Of a DNA stretch of 64,000 bases, positions 33,918-44,906 are shown piece by piece. How positions within the stretch are numbered: the stretch's first letter is position 1; the number at the start of each line of letters is the position of its first letter. Source of the DNA: Staphylospora marina. GTDB lineage: Bacteria > Bacillota > Bacilli > Thermoactinomycetales > Thermoactinomycetaceae. The stretch is from the NCBI RefSeq assembly GCF_003856495.1, contig NZ_CP034118.1, forward strand, positions 1,746,182 to 1,810,181, read 5' to 3'. A program made the position numbers and the translations under genes. The notes under the pieces are model-generated. The model searched no databases, was not told the DNA's origin, and saw only the letters and a list, made by a program, of their open reading frames with translations.

Positions 33918-35057
33918 TCAACAGCCGATTTCGCGGGCGATGATGTTTCGTTGAATCTCCGACGTTCCTTCACCGATTTCGGTCAGCTTGGCGTCGCGGA
34001 AGAAGCGCTCCACCTTGTAATCGTGCATGTATCCGTACCCTCCGTGAATCTGAACGGCTTCGCTGCAAACCTTCATCGCCACTTCGGAAGCGAACAGTTT
34101 GCAGATGGACGCCTCCTTGGTGAATTTCCGCCCCTGATCCTTGAGCCAAGCCGCTTTGTAGACATACGTACGCGCCAGTTCGATCATCATGTGCATGTCG
34201 GCCAGTTTGTGCTGAATCACCTGGAACCGGGAAATGCTTTGACCGAATTGCTTGCGTTCTTTGGCGTATTTCAGTGCCAGCTCATACGCACCTTGCGCGA
34301 TTCCGACCGCCATCGCCCCGATCCCGATGCGTCCCCCGTCGAGCGTGATCAGGAATTGCTTGAATCCGTGACCGATCTTTCCGAGGATGTTTTCATCCGG
34401 AACCCGGACGTGATCCAGTACCAGCTCGGTGGTATTGGAACTGTGAAGCCCCATTTTTACGTAATTTTCAATCACTTGGAAACCGGGAGCATCCGTGGGA
34501 ACGATGAATGCGGTGATCTCCTTTTTCCCGTCCCGTTCTCCGGTCACGGCCGTCAGCGCGATATGCGAGGCATAACCGGCGTTGGTGATGAAACATTTGT
34601 TGCCGTTGATGACCCAACCGTCTCCGTCCTTGACTGCCCGGGTCCGGGTTCCACCCGCGTCGGAGCCCGCTCCCGGTTCCGTCAGACCGAATGCGCCGAG
34701 CGTTTTGCCTTGGCACAGGGGAACGAGATACTTTTGTTTTTGCTCTTCGGTCCCGAACAGATAAAGCGGCGCACACCCCAGGGAAATGTGCGCGGAATAG
34801 GTGATCCCCGTCGATGCGCAAACCCGTGACAACTCTTCCACGGCGATGGCAAAGCTGACGGTGTCCGCCCCCGCTCCGCCGTATTCTTCGGGAAACGGAA
34901 GGCCCATCAGATTGAGCTCGGCCATCTTTTCAAAGATTTCCCGCGGAAACCGTTTGGCAAGGTCCCGTTCATCCGCTCCCGGTGCCACCTCCCCTTCGGC
35001 GAAATCACGCATCAATTTTCGAATCATCCGTTGCTCCGACGTCAGGTCATAATTCAT
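33918..35057 (-). CDS. Acyl-CoA dehydrogenase
   Basis: FAD-dependent alpha,beta-dehydrogenation of an acyl-CoA, 379 residues. Signatures are [48 protein letters not shown], and the C-terminal GEGTSEIQR with the catalytic Glu363. The ATG at 35057 has GGAG six bases upstream; a GTG at 35069 is a less likely start. It leads a two-gene operon with an acyl-CoA ligase. Chain specificity is not readable. Confidence 0.93.
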   Translation of the reverse strand: MNYDLTSEQRMIRKLMRDFAEGEVAPGADERDLAKRFPREIFEKMAELNLMGLPFPEEYGGAGADTVSFAIAVEELSRVCASTGITYSAHISLGCAPLYLFGTEEQKQKYLVPLCQGKTLGAFGLTEPGAGSDAGGTRTRAVKDGDGWVINGNKCFITNAGYASHIALTAVTGERDGKKEITAFIVPTDAPGFQVIENYVKMGLHSSNTTELVLDHVRVPDENILGKIGHGFKQFLITLDGGRIGIGAMAVGIAQGAYELALKYAKERKQFGQSISRFQVIQHKLADMHMMIELARTYVYKAAWLKDQGRKFTKEASICKLFASEVAMKVCSEAVQIHGGYGYMHDYKVERFFRDAKLTEIGEGTSEIQRNIIAREIGC

Positions 35058-35099
35058 TCTCTGCTCCACTCCTTCAAAAATCTGTATTTATGTGTTGGG

Positions 35100-35148
35100 G
35101 GTAAGCGTTTTCATTTTCATTATAGGTTGATTTATCTTATTACTTCAA
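35100..35148 (-). promoter_or_regulatory. Promoter and cre-like site of the acyl-CoA dehydrogenase operon
   Basis: TTGAAG (35143-35148) and TATAAT (35119-35124) are 18 bases apart. TGAAAACGCTTACC (35100-35113) lies just downstream of the -10 box and matches the cre consensus with one deviation, a repressing position. Confidence 0.65.
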
Positions 35149-35245
35149 GAATTTATAATGTTGATCCTCCTCATTCGACAAGAATAGTCCGAAACTTGTT
35201 TGCATTGCTCCGGGAAAAGGGATAAAATTGAATCAACAAAAAAAC

Positions 35246-35267
35246 AAAAAAGCACCCGAAAGGGTGC
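35246..35267 (-). terminator. Terminator of sigA
   Basis: GCACCC-TTTC-GGGTGC followed by six T residues on the minus strand, 18 bases after the sigA stop. Confidence 0.9.
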
Positions 35268-35284
35268 AACAACAGACATCCGTA

Positions 35285-36403
35285 TCATTCGAGAAAATCC
35301 TTGAGCCGTTTGCTGCGGCTGGGATGGCGCAGCTTGCGGAGAGCTTTTGCTTCGATCTGACGGATCCGTTCACGGGTCACACCGAAGACCTTGCCCACTT
35401 CCTCCAGCGTCCGGGTCCGTCCGTCATCCAGACCGAAACGAAGCCGAAGGACATTCTCTTCCCGTTCGGAGAGCGTATCCAGCACTTCGCGAAGCTGCTC
35501 CTTGAGAAGTTCGTATGCCGCGGCGTCTGCCGGAGCCTGTGCGTCGTCATCCGGAATGAAGTCACCCAGATGGGAGTCATCCTCTTCGCCGATCGGTGTC
35601 TCCAGGGAAACCGGTTCTTGGGCGATCTTCATGATCTCACGCACTTTTTCGGCACTCAAGTTCATCTCTTTGGCGATTTCCTCCGGCGTGGGTTCCCGGC
35701 CCAATTCCTGAAGAAGCTGTCTGGACACGCGAATGAGCTTGTTGATCGTTTCCACCATGTGCACGGGAATGCGAATCGTGCGGGCCTGATCGGCAATGGC
35801 CCGGGTGATCGCCTGCCGGATCCACCAGGTGGCATAGGTGCTGAATTTGAATCCCTTGCGGAAATCGAACTTTTCCACGGCCTTGATGAGACCCATGTTC
35901 CCTTCCTGGATCAGATCGAGAAACAGCATTCCGCGCCCCACGTACCGTTTGGCGATGCTGACGACGAGACGCAAATTCGCCTCCGCCAGTCTCCGCTTCG
36001 CTTCCTCATCCCCTTGCTCAATGCGCTTGGCCAGCTCCACTTCCTCTTCCGCGGTGAGCAGCGGAACACGTCCGATTTCCTTGAGATACATACGAACCGG
36101 GTCGTTGATTTTCACGCCCGGGGGAACGCTCAGGTCGTCATTGGCATAATAATCGTCTTCCATGATTTCCAGCGAATCTCCGCCGAAATCATCGTCCGCC
36201 TCGTTGTCGACCTCGATTCCCAATTCGCTGAGCTGCTCGAAAAACTCGTCCATCTGCTGGGAATCCTGGTCATACGGGGCCAGCTTTTCCATGATGACTT
36301 TGTAGCTCAGGACCCCTTGCTTCTTCCCCTGCTCGATCAATTGCTCCTTTGCTTGCTCCAGAGTGTGCTCAAGTTCGGTGTCCACATTTTGTTCTTTCGC
36401 CAC
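35285..36403 (-). CDS. sigA: Principal RNA polymerase sigma factor SigA (RpoD)
   Basis: Housekeeping sigma-70 factor, 372 residues, the short Gram-positive form. A partial region 1.1 (residues 1-70) precedes region 1.2 at [15 protein letters not shown]. Region 2 reads [20 protein letters not shown]...[14 protein letters not shown], region 3 follows, and region 4 has [25 protein letters not shown] at the C-terminus. The GTG start follows AAGGAGG. It is 28 bases after dnaG, the classic primase-sigma operon. Confidence 0.97.
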   Translation of the reverse strand: MAKEQNVDTELEHTLEQAKEQLIEQGKKQGVLSYKVIMEKLAPYDQDSQQMDEFFEQLSELGIEVDNEADDDFGGDSLEIMEDDYYANDDLSVPPGVKINDPVRMYLKEIGRVPLLTAEEEVELAKRIEQGDEEAKRRLAEANLRLVVSIAKRYVGRGMLFLDLIQEGNMGLIKAVEKFDFRKGFKFSTYATWWIRQAITRAIADQARTIRIPVHMVETINKLIRVSRQLLQELGREPTPEEIAKEMNLSAEKVREIMKIAQEPVSLETPIGEEDDSHLGDFIPDDDAQAPADAAAYELLKEQLREVLDTLSEREENVLRLRFGLDDGRTRTLEEVGKVFGVTRERIRQIEAKALRKLRHPSRSKRLKDFLE

Positions 36404-36431
36404 AGGGTTTGCCTCCTTTCCGGCGGATTCA

Positions 36432-38273
36432 TCATTGGGTCCTCGTCCCCAGCTGTTTCCTGAGGCGATTGATTTCCATCATCAGTTCTGCCGCCTTGAC
36501 CGGATCACCGGCACGCGACAGTTGTTCCACTTGTTTTTCCATCTCTCCGATGGCCTGGAGAAGAGGGACACTCTTCACATGCCGGACGTAATCCTCAAGG
36601 GCTTCTTCCGGGATTTCCTCCGGCAGTTCCAGCATGGCGAGCTCACTGGCGCGGGACACCAAATCGGGGTCCGGGAGCGATGCGATGAACAGCCCCGGGT
36701 CCGCCGGTGATCCACGATCATACCATGCATAGAGATACGCGGCCAGCGCCGCGAACAGCTCGTGATGAAAGTCACCGCCCACGCGCTCTTTCACCCATTC
36801 GGCGATGTTCCGGTCCCTCAACATGTATGCCACCAGGTACATCTCCGATTTTTCGGAAACCGAAAGAGCGTTCGGTTCAACGAGCAAATGTTTGCCATCC
36901 TCACGATACCCATTATTCCACCGAACGGGCGCTTTATCCCTTCCGGCTTCCCGCTTCCTGCGCCATTTGGCCTTTCTGAGCTCCTCTTTCAGTGCGTCCA
37001 GGGAGATTTTGAATTCATCCGCCAGCTTTCGCAGGTAATGATCCTGCTCGATGGCCTGGGGAAGTTCCGCGATCAAATCGACTGCCTCTGCTAAATACTT
37101 CATCCGACCGTCTTCATCCTGCAAGTCGGCATTTTTCTTCAAACTTTCCAGCTTGAACGACGTCAGCGACATGGCCGCGGCAAGAATTTCTTCCCTGAAT
37201 GCAGTTCCTCCAAACCGCTTTACGTAATCATCGGGATCCAAACCGTCGGGAATTTTCGCCACCTTGACGGTCAAATCCTGTCGGCGGAGCACATCGGCGC
37301 CCCGAAGTGCGGCTTGCTGTCCGGATTCGTCGGCGTCATAGCAAAGAATCACGGTTTCACAGTTGCGTCTGAGCACTTTGGCGTGAGGCTCGGTGAGAGA
37401 GGTTCCCTGAGTGGCCACCACGTTCCGGATGCCGGCCTGCCATGCCGAAATGACATCCAGGTAGCCTTCCAGAAGAACGGCTTGCCGTTCTTTTCTTATG
37501 TGAGAACGTGCACGATGAAGATTGAACAGATGATTACCTTTGTGAAACAGAAGCGTTTCGGGGGTGTTCATGTACTTGGGCTTCCCGTCCCCGATGAGCC
37601 TTCCCGCGAAACCGATGATCCTTCCCTGGCCGTCGTGAATCGGCACCATGATCCGGCCCCTGAACCGGTCCAGTCGGGTCCGGCTTCGCGACTCGGAACG
37701 CGGGAGAATCAGTCCCGCCTTTTCCAACACGTCTTCGACGTACCCTCTGCGCCTCATGAACCGAAGCAAAAAGTCGGGCGAATCCGGAGCATAACCGATT
37801 TGAAACTCTTGGACGGTCGCCGGTTCAATCCGCCGCCTCCGGAGATACTGCCGGGCGACTTCTCCGTGCGGGGTGCGCGTCAACACGTGATGATACAGGC
37901 GAGCCGCCAGTTCAAGCGCACGGCGCATCTCGACCCGTTCATCCTGCCCGTCGGCTTCCCCGTCTTGACCGGAAAACGCCGGAAGCGGAAGCCCCACCCG
38001 TTCGGCCAAATGGCGGACCGCTTCGACAAACGTGAGCTGTTCGATTTCCATCACGAACCGGATGGCATCCCCGCCGGCTCCGCAACCGAAACAGTAATAA
38101 ATTTGCTTGTCGGGTGCGACGGAAAAAGAAGGAGACTTCTCGGAATGGAACGGACACAGACCGAACCAGTTGCGCCCGCTTTTCCGGAGTGTCACGTAAT
38201 GCCCAACCAGATCCACCAAATCCAGTTGTCTTCGCAGCTGTTCAAGAAATTCTTCGGGGATCCTTCCTCCCAT
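36432..38273 (-). CDS. dnaG: DNA primase
   Basis: Makes RNA primers at the replication fork, 613 residues. The CHC2 zinc finger ([13 protein letters not shown]...[11 protein letters not shown], residues 30-60), the TOPRIM domain with [13 protein letters not shown] and [12 protein letters not shown], and the C-terminal helicase-binding region are in order. The ATG at 38273 gives the family beginning [12 protein letters not shown] and follows GAGAGGAAG by about 13 bases. It shares a promoter with sigA. Confidence 0.96.
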   Translation of the reverse strand: MGGRIPEEFLEQLRRQLDLVDLVGHYVTLRKSGRNWFGLCPFHSEKSPSFSVAPDKQIYYCFGCGAGGDAIRFVMEIEQLTFVEAVRHLAERVGLPLPAFSGQDGEADGQDERVEMRRALELAARLYHHVLTRTPHGEVARQYLRRRRIEPATVQEFQIGYAPDSPDFLLRFMRRRGYVEDVLEKAGLILPRSESRSRTRLDRFRGRIMVPIHDGQGRIIGFAGRLIGDGKPKYMNTPETLLFHKGNHLFNLHRARSHIRKERQAVLLEGYLDVISAWQAGIRNVVATQGTSLTEPHAKVLRRNCETVILCYDADESGQQAALRGADVLRRQDLTVKVAKIPDGLDPDDYVKRFGGTAFREEILAAAMSLTSFKLESLKKNADLQDEDGRMKYLAEAVDLIAELPQAIEQDHYLRKLADEFKISLDALKEELRKAKWRRKREAGRDKAPVRWNNGYREDGKHLLVEPNALSVSEKSEMYLVAYMLRDRNIAEWVKERVGGDFHHELFAALAAYLYAWYDRGSPADPGLFIASLPDPDLVSRASELAMLELPEEIPEEALEDYVRHVKSVPLLQAIGEMEKQVEQLSRAGDPVKAAELMMEINRLRKQLGTRTQ

Positions 38274-38681
38274 GAAAAACCACTGCTTCCTCTCAACAGG
38301 CACCGGGAATCTCAGGTAATCTGATCAGACAAATCATGGTTACAGAAACAAAGATAATGTATTCTCCAACATCCGTCAAAATCCTCCCGGATTCGTATCA
38401 GTTTCCGAAAGAAAAATATTCCATAAAAACAGATGCGGAAGAACCCTTATCCTCCTATTCTACATAAAAATAGCTTCTCCTTCTGTGTATCTTTTTTAAC
38501 GTTCGAAGAACACGGGACCACTTTGTCCGGGGATTGCAAAAAAAGACCGGACGATTTTGTCGAAATTGTGAAAGCACCCCGAACGGCCCGACCATGCCTT
38601 GCAATGCTCCTTCTGTCATAAACATATGGTAAGTGAATAAAAACATGCCCGGAGACAAACCGGGCATTTGACACAAGTGAA
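38274..38681 (-). promoter_or_regulatory. Region between ppdK and dnaG with the dnaG-sigA promoter
   Basis: TTGACG (38374-38379) and TATCTT (38351-38356) on the minus strand are 17 bases apart and would give a leader of about 75 bases before dnaG. The ppdK terminator lies at the other end. A 52-codon minus-strand frame (38455-38613) has no ribosome binding site and I do not call it. I see nothing else in the AT-rich middle. Confidence 0.6.
38639..38667 (-). terminator. Terminator of ppdK
   Basis: ATGCCCGG-TTTGTCT-CCGGGCAT followed by GTTTTTAT on the minus strand, 15 bases after the ppdK stop. Confidence 0.85.
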
Positions 38682-41333
38682 TCATCCTCCGTTTCCGCCC
38701 GAAATGGCGGCCTGAGCCGCGGACAAACGGGCAAGCGGAACCCTGAACGGAGAACAACTGACATAATTGAGCCCCGCTTCGTGACAGAAGCGGATCGATT
38801 TTTTCTCGCCTCCGTGTTCACCGCAGATCCCGGTCTTCAGGCCCGGCTTGACGGCACGTCCCTGCTCGACGCCCATGCGGACCAGTGCGCCGACCCCGTC
38901 GGGATCAAGCGTGATGAACGGGTTGTCGGGAAGCACTTTGTTTTCCACGTAGGCATGCAGGAATTTTCCTTCGGCGTCATCCCGGCTGTAACCGAACGTG
39001 GTTTGGGTGAGGTCATTGGTGCCGAAGGAGAAGAAGTCGGCTTCGGCGGCGATTTGTCCCGCCGTCAGCGCCGCGCGCGGCACCTCGATCATGGTTCCGA
39101 CGGTGTACGGCACGTTGACTCCCGTTTCCCGCTCCACTTCTCCCGCGATTTCGACGACCAGTTCCCTCATGTTTCTCAGCTCGTTCACGTGACCGACGAG
39201 CGGAATCATCACTTCGGGTTCCACGCGGATTCCTTCCCTGACGCATTCGGCGGCCGCCAGGAAGATCGCCCGCACTTGCATGGCATAAATCTCCGGATGG
39301 GTCATGCCCAGACGACATCCGCGATGACCCAGCATCGGGTTGAATTCGTGCAGGGCGCGCACTTTCTTGAGCTGGGCTTCTTTTTTCCGGAGCTCCTCAC
39401 CGTCTCCGCCGGTCAATTGCAGGCGGGTGATGTCCACCAGGAGGTCTTCCATGTTGGGCAGGAATTCGTGCAGCGGAGGATCGAGCAGGCGGATGTTCAC
39501 CGGCAATCCGTCCATCGCCCGGAAGATGCCTTTGAAGTCCTCCTTTTGCATCGGAAGGAGTTTCGCCAGTGCCGCTTCCCGTTCTTCCTGCGTATCCGCC
39601 AGGATCATTTCCTGAACGATCGGCACCCGCGACGCTTCCATGAACATGTGCTCCGTCCGGCAGAGTCCGATGCCTTCCGCTCCCAGTTCACGGGCTTTGG
39701 CCGCATCTTCCGGATTGTCCGCGTTGGCCCGCACGCGAAGCACCCGCACTTCATCCGCCCAGGACAGAAGCTCGCGGAATTCTTCGGAAAGCTCCGGGTC
39801 AATGAGCGGAACCTCCCCTTTGATCACCCGGCCTGTGCTTCCGTCGATGGAGATCAGGTCCCCTGCGCGGAGGGTCAGGCCATCCACCGTCACGGTCTTG
39901 GCCCGAAGGTCGATTTTCAGCTGTTCGCATCCGCAGATGCAAGCCTTGCCCATTCCGCGTGCCACCACGGCGGCATGGCTCGTCATGCCTCCCCGGCTGG
40001 TGAGGATGCCTTGCGCCGCCAAAATTCCGTGAATGTCTTCGGGGGTGGTTTCCGGACGAACCAGGATCACTTTTTCTCCTTCGTTGGCCAGTTTCTCGGC
40101 ATCGTCCGCTTCAAACACGATTTTGCCTGAAGCCGCTCCGGGAGATGCGGGCAGACCGTTTGCGATCACTTCCAGACGGGCGGCCGGGTCGATGCGGCGG
40201 TGCAGCATTTGATCCAGCTGCTCCGGATCAATGCGCAACAGGGCTTCTTCCTTGGAGATGATTCCTTCGTTCACCATATGAACCGCGATTTTCACGGCGG
40301 CTTGGGCGGTCCGTTTGCCGGAACGGGTTTGCAGGATATAAAGCTTGCCGCGTTCCACGGTGAACTCGATGTCCTGCATGTCTTTGTAATGACGCTCGAG
40401 CAGCTGGCTGATCTCCTCAAACTGCCGGTAGATGTCCGGCATCTGCTCCTTGAGCTCCGAAATCGGTTGGGGAGTCCGGATGCCCGCCACCACGTCCTCG
40501 CCTTGGGCGTTGATCAGGTACTCACCGTAAATTTCCCTGTCACCCGAAGAGGGATTGCGGGTGAAGGCCACGCCGGTCCCGGAATCGTCCCCCATGTTTC
40601 CGAACACCATCAACTGGATGTTGACCGCGGTGCCCAGGTCATCGGGAATCCGGTTGATCTTGCGGTAGATCTTGGCCCGTTGGTTGTTCCACGAGGAAAA
40701 GACGGCAATGATCGCAAGCCGGAGCTGCTGCTTTGGGTCGAGCGGGAAGGATTGGCCCGCTTCTTGTTGCACCAGGTCCTTGAACTCCCCGATGATCACC
40801 TGCCAATCGTCCGCTCCCAATTCCGTGTCGAGGGAAACGCTCTTTTGATCCTTGCGTTGCTGGATGATCCGCTCGAAATGATAGTGATCGACGCCCAGCA
40901 CCACATCGGAAAACATCTGGATGAACCTGCGGTAGCAATCATAGGCGAACCGGGGATTGCCGGTCAGCCGCGCCAATCCTTCCGCCGTCCGGTCATTCAG
41001 CCCCAGGTTCAAAATGGTGTCCATCATGCCCGGCATGGAAAAGACCGATCCGGATCGGACGGACACGAGCAGGGGATTGGACGGATCTCCCAGTTTTTTG
41101 CCGGTGGCCTCTTCCAGACGGGAAACGGCGGCGTCCACCTGCTCCATCAGGTCGTCCGGCAATTGTTCACCGGCTGCGTAAAACGCCCGGCACGCTTCCG
41201 TGGAGATGGTGAATCCCGGAGGGACCGGAAGACCGGCCCGCGTCATTTCCGCGAGGTTGGCTCCTTTCCCCCCGAGAATGTCTCGCATGTCGGCATTTCC
41301 CTCGTGAAACGCGTAGACCAGCTTGCGGGTCAT
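38682..41333 (-). CDS. ppdK: Pyruvate, phosphate dikinase
   Basis: Reversibly converts pyruvate, ATP and phosphate to PEP, AMP and PPi; 883 residues. The N-terminal ATP-grasp domain starts [20 protein letters not shown]. The swivelling domain carries [21 protein letters not shown] with the phospho-His and the regulatory Thr. The C-terminal PEP/pyruvate barrel ends GICGEHGG...[14 protein letters not shown]. The ATG overlaps the ppsR stop (ATGA) and follows GGGAGG, so enzyme and regulator are coupled. Confidence 0.96.
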   Translation of the reverse strand: MTRKLVYAFHEGNADMRDILGGKGANLAEMTRAGLPVPPGFTISTEACRAFYAAGEQLPDDLMEQVDAAVSRLEEATGKKLGDPSNPLLVSVRSGSVFSMPGMMDTILNLGLNDRTAEGLARLTGNPRFAYDCYRRFIQMFSDVVLGVDHYHFERIIQQRKDQKSVSLDTELGADDWQVIIGEFKDLVQQEAGQSFPLDPKQQLRLAIIAVFSSWNNQRAKIYRKINRIPDDLGTAVNIQLMVFGNMGDDSGTGVAFTRNPSSGDREIYGEYLINAQGEDVVAGIRTPQPISELKEQMPDIYRQFEEISQLLERHYKDMQDIEFTVERGKLYILQTRSGKRTAQAAVKIAVHMVNEGIISKEEALLRIDPEQLDQMLHRRIDPAARLEVIANGLPASPGAASGKIVFEADDAEKLANEGEKVILVRPETTPEDIHGILAAQGILTSRGGMTSHAAVVARGMGKACICGCEQLKIDLRAKTVTVDGLTLRAGDLISIDGSTGRVIKGEVPLIDPELSEEFRELLSWADEVRVLRVRANADNPEDAAKARELGAEGIGLCRTEHMFMEASRVPIVQEMILADTQEEREAALAKLLPMQKEDFKGIFRAMDGLPVNIRLLDPPLHEFLPNMEDLLVDITRLQLTGGDGEELRKKEAQLKKVRALHEFNPMLGHRGCRLGMTHPEIYAMQVRAIFLAAAECVREGIRVEPEVMIPLVGHVNELRNMRELVVEIAGEVERETGVNVPYTVGTMIEVPRAALTAGQIAAEADFFSFGTNDLTQTTFGYSRDDAEGKFLHAYVENKVLPDNPFITLDPDGVGALVRMGVEQGRAVKPGLKTGICGEHGGEKKSIRFCHEAGLNYVSCSPFRVPLARLSAAQAAISGGNGG

Positions 41334-42151
41334 ACCAATTTTCCTCCCTTTTTGAGCAAATCCAGGATGATCGAAGCCGTTTCTTCCACCGCTTTGTTGG
41401 ACACGTCGATGATCGGGCATCCCACGCGGCGAATCACTTGTTCGGCATATTCCAGCTCCAGCAGGATCCGCTCCATGCTGGCGTAGTTGGCACCGGAGGC
41501 GAGACCGAGCGATTTGAGGCGCTCCCTCCGGATGTTGTTCAGCTGATGGGGATCGATGGTGAGACCCACACACCGTTCCGGAGGAATCCGGAACAGTTCC
41601 TCCGGCGGTTCCACTTCCGGCACGAGCGGGACGTTGGCCACCTTGAGCCGTTTGTGGGCGAGGTACATGGAAAGCGGGGTTTTCGAGGTTCTTGACACCC
41701 CGACCAGCACCACGTCGGCCCGAAGAATGCCCCGCGGATCTTTGCCGTCGTCGTATTTCACCGCGAATTCGATCGCTTCCACCTTGCGGAAGTAATCATC
41801 GTCCAGCTTGTGGACGAGACCGGGCTCCCCTTTCGGCTCGGAGCCGTACAGGGTGGACAGGGCATTCAGCATGGGGCCCATGATGTCCACGCAGGGTACT
41901 CCCTTTTTTTCGGCCTCTTCCATCAGCTGTTTTTTCAAATGGGGCACCACCAGCGTGAAGGCGATGAGCCCCCCCTCTTCGGCGGCGGACTGAACCGTTT
42001 CGACAATCGTCTCGCGGTCGGTCACGTAGGGAACTCGCCGGATGTCGGCGGTTCCTCCGTTGAACTGGCTGGAAGCCGCCTTGACGACAAACTCGGCGGT
42101 TTCGCCTACGGAATCGGAAACGACATACACAACAGGATGACGACCGATCAT
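41330..42151 (-). CDS. ppsR: PPDK regulatory kinase/pyrophosphorylase (DUF299, YqfL)
   Basis: Bifunctional protein that inactivates PPDK by ADP-dependent phosphorylation of its Thr and reactivates it by phosphorolysis. The 273-residue protein has the DUF299 P-loop [16 protein letters not shown] and the N-terminal [16 protein letters not shown]. The ATG at 42151 follows GAGGAGG by about 13 bases. It lies between ccpN and ppdK, directly next to its expected target, which supports PPDK over PEP synthase as partner. Confidence 0.93.
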   Translation of the reverse strand: MIGRHPVVYVVSDSVGETAEFVVKAASSQFNGGTADIRRVPYVTDRETIVETVQSAAEEGGLIAFTLVVPHLKKQLMEEAEKKGVPCVDIMGPMLNALSTLYGSEPKGEPGLVHKLDDDYFRKVEAIEFAVKYDDGKDPRGILRADVVLVGVSRTSKTPLSMYLAHKRLKVANVPLVPEVEPPEELFRIPPERCVGLTIDPHQLNNIRRERLKSLGLASGANYASMERILLELEYAEQVIRRVGCPIIDVSNKAVEETASIILDLLKKGGKLV

Positions 42152-42179
42152 GAAGACAGGATGACCTCCTCTGACCCGT

Positions 42180-42809
42180 TCAGGGTTGTCCAAGTTCAAC
42201 AAAAGCCTTGACGATCGTGGTCTTGCTGATTCTCCCGATCACTTCCGGCTCGTCGGGCCGCTCCGGATCTTTCCGGACCACGGGCAACGAGTCCACCTGG
42301 TGCCGCATCATCTGGAGGGCGGCAAAATAGAGGGTATCTTCCGGCCCGCAGGTGATGATGTTGGGCATGCGGGTCATGATCACTCCCACCGGCATGGATT
42401 GCAGATCCTGTTTTCCCATGGCCGCTTGAAGCAAGTCTTTTCTCGATACCACACCGGCCAGGTGCCCTTCTTTCTTCACCACCACGAGCGATCCGACATC
42501 CTCCAGAAACATGGTGCAGATCGCATCATAGACGGAAGAGTCTTCCCTGACGGCCACCGGTCGGGATTTGTAATCTTTCACGTACAGATTCCGGATATGT
42601 TCCCCCAAAAGTTGGTTGGCCGTTTTTCCGGAGTAGAAATAGCCCACGCGCGGACGGGCATCCAAGAGGCCCGCCATGGTCAGAATGGCCAGATCCGGTC
42701 TGAGGGTGGCGCGCGTCAGTTTCAACTTTTCCGCGATTTGCTCCCCCGTGATCGGCCCTTCCTTCTTCACAATCTCCAATATTTTTTCCTGGCGTTTCGT
42801 GAGCTCGAT
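42180..42809 (-). CDS. ccpN: CcpN-like transcriptional repressor, start codon unclear
   Basis: Repressor of gluconeogenic genes in Bacillus, with an N-terminal helix-turn-helix ([21 protein letters not shown]) and two CBS domains ([36 protein letters not shown]). Homology to CcpN extends upstream as [16 protein letters not shown], but that frame meets TGA at 42816-42818 and has no ATG/GTG/TTG at the expected site. GGGGAGGG lies nine bases before ATC at 42809, used here as the start. A TTG at 42779 is the first canonical codon but trims the first helix. A GTG at 42819 is one base out of frame, so a one-base indel is also possible. Confidence 0.8.
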   Translation of the reverse strand: MELTKRQEKILEIVKKEGPITGEQIAEKLKLTRATLRPDLAILTMAGLLDARPRVGYFYSGKTANQLLGEHIRNLYVKDYKSRPVAVREDSSVYDAICTMFLEDVGSLVVVKKEGHLAGVVSRKDLLQAAMGKQDLQSMPVGVIMTRMPNIITCGPEDTLYFAALQMMRHQVDSLPVVRKDPERPDEPEVIGRISKTTIVKAFVELGQP

Positions 42810-43172
42810 GGTTGTTCACCCTCCCCATCGCCGGAACAATCCAATCAGATTGTGACATACTTTTATTCGAAAATCCACGTTCAGTATATACTATTTCCGA
42901 CCTGCTTTACCACTGCAAACGGTCATGTCCGAATAATGACTCATTTCCGCATGATTGCCGGATCATTGCAATCGCCGTTTCATGTTCTATAAAATGATTG
43001 AGGCAAGGAACGGAAAGACCGCCCCGGTGTCGCCGTCTCCGGCTTCCGGGAACCCCGCCGGTCCTGGCCTCCGTCGAGGCTCGTCCTTTCCCGCTGCGGG
43101 ATCCAAACGCCCGTACCGCAAAACAAGATTCCCGGGCATTTCATTCACCTCATGCAAGAGGAGGTTGTCGTC
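42810..43172. promoter_or_regulatory. Divergent region between ccpN and the TIM-barrel gene
   Basis: On the plus strand TTGCAA (42966-42971) and TATAAA (42988-42993), spaced by 16 bases, could serve the TIM-barrel gene, giving a leader of about 170 bases. On the minus strand a TATACT near 42889-42894 is a weak -10 for ccpN. The stretch 43010-43140 is GC-rich with no convincing gene. Confidence 0.45.
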
Positions 43173-44084
43173 ATGCTGCTCAAAAATCCGATCGCGGCCC
43201 ACGGCCCGCTCGATTACCACCGTCTGGTCAAAATCGCCCAAAGCGGCGTGCAAAAAGCGGAAATCCAACTTCCGGATGAACATTACGGATCCGGGGAAAT
43301 CAAAGAAATCCTGAAAATGGCAAACGTGAATGCTCTCGCTTTCCGCATGCCCGCATCCATGGGACTCGGAACCTCTTCCTTCCGGCTTGAAGCATGGAAT
43401 GAATGGTTGGAAACCCTGGCCGAAGCCGGTTTCGGCGAGGGCATGTTCATCATCTGCCACGGTGCTCCGGTTCCCCTCGGTCTGATCTTTGAATATCTGG
43501 ATGCCCGACCGACCGACTTCAACGCCCTGCGGGATTTCAAGACCGAGTATGTGGCCGCGATTGCGGAACAACTGAAAAGAATCAGGGAAACGGCCGACCG
43601 GCTCAACTTTCGTCTTCTGATCGAAAACGCCCCGATGGGAAGCGACCATTATTTCGAACCGGGTCAATCCATGCTTTACCCGGCACTGCGCACACCGCGC
43701 CATCTGCTGCAAATCGCCGAAGAAGCCGGAATCGGCCTTCTCTTGGACACGGCGCATGCACGCATCACCTCCAACGCGCTGACTTACATGCACCGTTCCC
43801 GCAGCCTGTTCGCCGGAGCGACGGAACAGGAAATCATGAGCGCACCGGCCGACTGGGTGGAATTTTGCAGACAGGTGAAAGACAAGGTGGAACTGGTTCG
43901 GCTCTCTTACGCCGTGAGCTGGGGAGACACGCAGGAAACGAAACACATTCCCTTCCCGTCTGCCGCTTACGGCGAACTGATTCGTTTCGCCGAACTCACC
44001 TTGGAAGAAAACGTTCCCGTCATCCTCGGATCCCCGGATCTGGAACGCATGCTGCAGACCCTGCAGGAACTGAAAAAAAGCTGA
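43173..44084 (+). CDS. Xylose isomerase/AP endonuclease-type TIM-barrel protein
   Basis: A 303-residue AP_endonuc_2-family protein, probably a sugar or sugar-phosphate isomerase/epimerase-like enzyme. Candidate metal residues are in FRLLIENAPMGSDH (Glu), GLLLDTAHARIT (Asp, His), and VRLSYAVSWGDTQETKH (His/Asp). The ATG at 43173 has GAGGAGG nine bases upstream; an earlier ATG at 43152 precedes that site. It stands alone with its own promoter and terminator, so the substrate is not suggested by context. Confidence 0.8.
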   Translation: MLLKNPIAAHGPLDYHRLVKIAQSGVQKAEIQLPDEHYGSGEIKEILKMANVNALAFRMPASMGLGTSSFRLEAWNEWLETLAEAGFGEGMFIICHGAPVPLGLIFEYLDARPTDFNALRDFKTEYVAAIAEQLKRIRETADRLNFRLLIENAPMGSDHYFEPGQSMLYPALRTPRHLLQIAEEAGIGLLLDTAHARITSNALTYMHRSRSLFAGATEQEIMSAPADWVEFCRQVKDKVELVRLSYAVSWGDTQETKHIPFPSAAYGELIRFAELTLEENVPVILGSPDLERMLQTLQELKKS

Positions 44085-44095
44085 AATCTCCGCTC

Positions 44096-44134
44096 AAAAA
44101 CAAGGCCCGCTGCACAAGCGGGCCTGAACTTTTT
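44096..44134. terminator. Bidirectional terminator between the TIM-barrel and Imm26-like genes
   Basis: AGGCCCGC-TGCACAA-GCGGGCCT has AAAAA on the left and TTTTT on the right, serving convergent genes. Confidence 0.85.
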
Positions 44135-44149
44135 CCGGAGAACCGGGAA

Positions 44150-44878
44150 TCAAGATTGAGAGGTCAAAAACTCGCGGTAAAGCCATTCGGCGATCCGGTG
44201 ATGATCAAACACACCGTCCGGATTGCCCACGGCTTCCGCCTCCTCCCGGCTGACCCCTTCTTCGCGGGCCGCCGGATCGTTGGCCTTTCCGCGACTGATG
44301 TAATAAAGCCGGCTGTTGCCGAAAAACGTCATGGTAAAACCGTAGAAGTCCGGAAGTTGATATGCCTCTTCATCAAACGGCAATGAACCGCATTTTTTCC
44401 AGACTCCCGACAATACGGGGGACCAGTCCGCACAAACGGTGAGAAACGACTCCGGATTTCTCTTTTTGATCCCCGCGGCGGTGAGGGGTTTCTTGCTGAA
44501 CATCCGGAGGAGTTCCACATACAGATCTTCCCCCGGCCTTCTTCCCTTGACGATCTTGACATATCCCAGCATGTTCCCGTCGAGCAGCGGGACGGCGTAA
44601 ACGTCTCCCGGGCATGGACCGGTCGATGAGGTCCGCTTTTTCGTCTTCAGCTTGCACTCGGACACACGCTCTTCGCCCAGGTCGGACAACACCTCTGCCT
44701 CCCGTCCGCACAGCGCCGCCAGGATGTAGTGTTCAAGCGCTTCCAGCTCCGGTTTTTTCCCTGTTTCCCGCTCGCAGATCCTTGCCGCTTCCACGAAGGC
44801 GTCCGACAACATCTGAACCGCGGAGGGAATCAACACCGGCAATGGGTCCGTCTTTTTTCTTCGTGTCCGCGTGGTCAT
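44150..44878 (-). CDS. Imm26-like domain protein
   Basis: A 242-residue soluble protein. Residues 1-75 are helical and charged; the rest contains GDVYAVPLLDGNMLGYVKIVKG, a pattern typical of the Imm26 family of putative immunity proteins in polymorphic toxin systems. No toxin or secretion gene is adjacent. It lies 28 bases after murG, so the two may be co-transcribed. The family call rests on one motif region and is moderate. Confidence 0.6.
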   Translation of the reverse strand: MTTRTRRKKTDPLPVLIPSAVQMLSDAFVEAARICERETGKKPELEALEHYILAALCGREAEVLSDLGEERVSECKLKTKKRTSSTGPCPGDVYAVPLLDGNMLGYVKIVKGRRPGEDLYVELLRMFSKKPLTAAGIKKRNPESFLTVCADWSPVLSGVWKKCGSLPFDEEAYQLPDFYGFTMTFFGNSRLYYISRGKANDPAAREEGVSREEAEAVGNPDGVFDHHRIAEWLYREFLTSQS

Positions 44879-44906
44879 CGATGTACACTCTCTTTCTGTC
44901 TTCTGA

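Noticed and set aside
38455..38613. 52-codon minus-strand frame between ppdK and dnaG
   Set aside because: It has no ribosome binding site, runs through low-complexity sequence and lies in the promoter region of dnaG.
42987..43946. 319-codon minus-strand frame opposite the TIM-barrel gene
   Set aside because: The plus-strand gene has a clear family, ribosome binding site and terminator; this frame has none.
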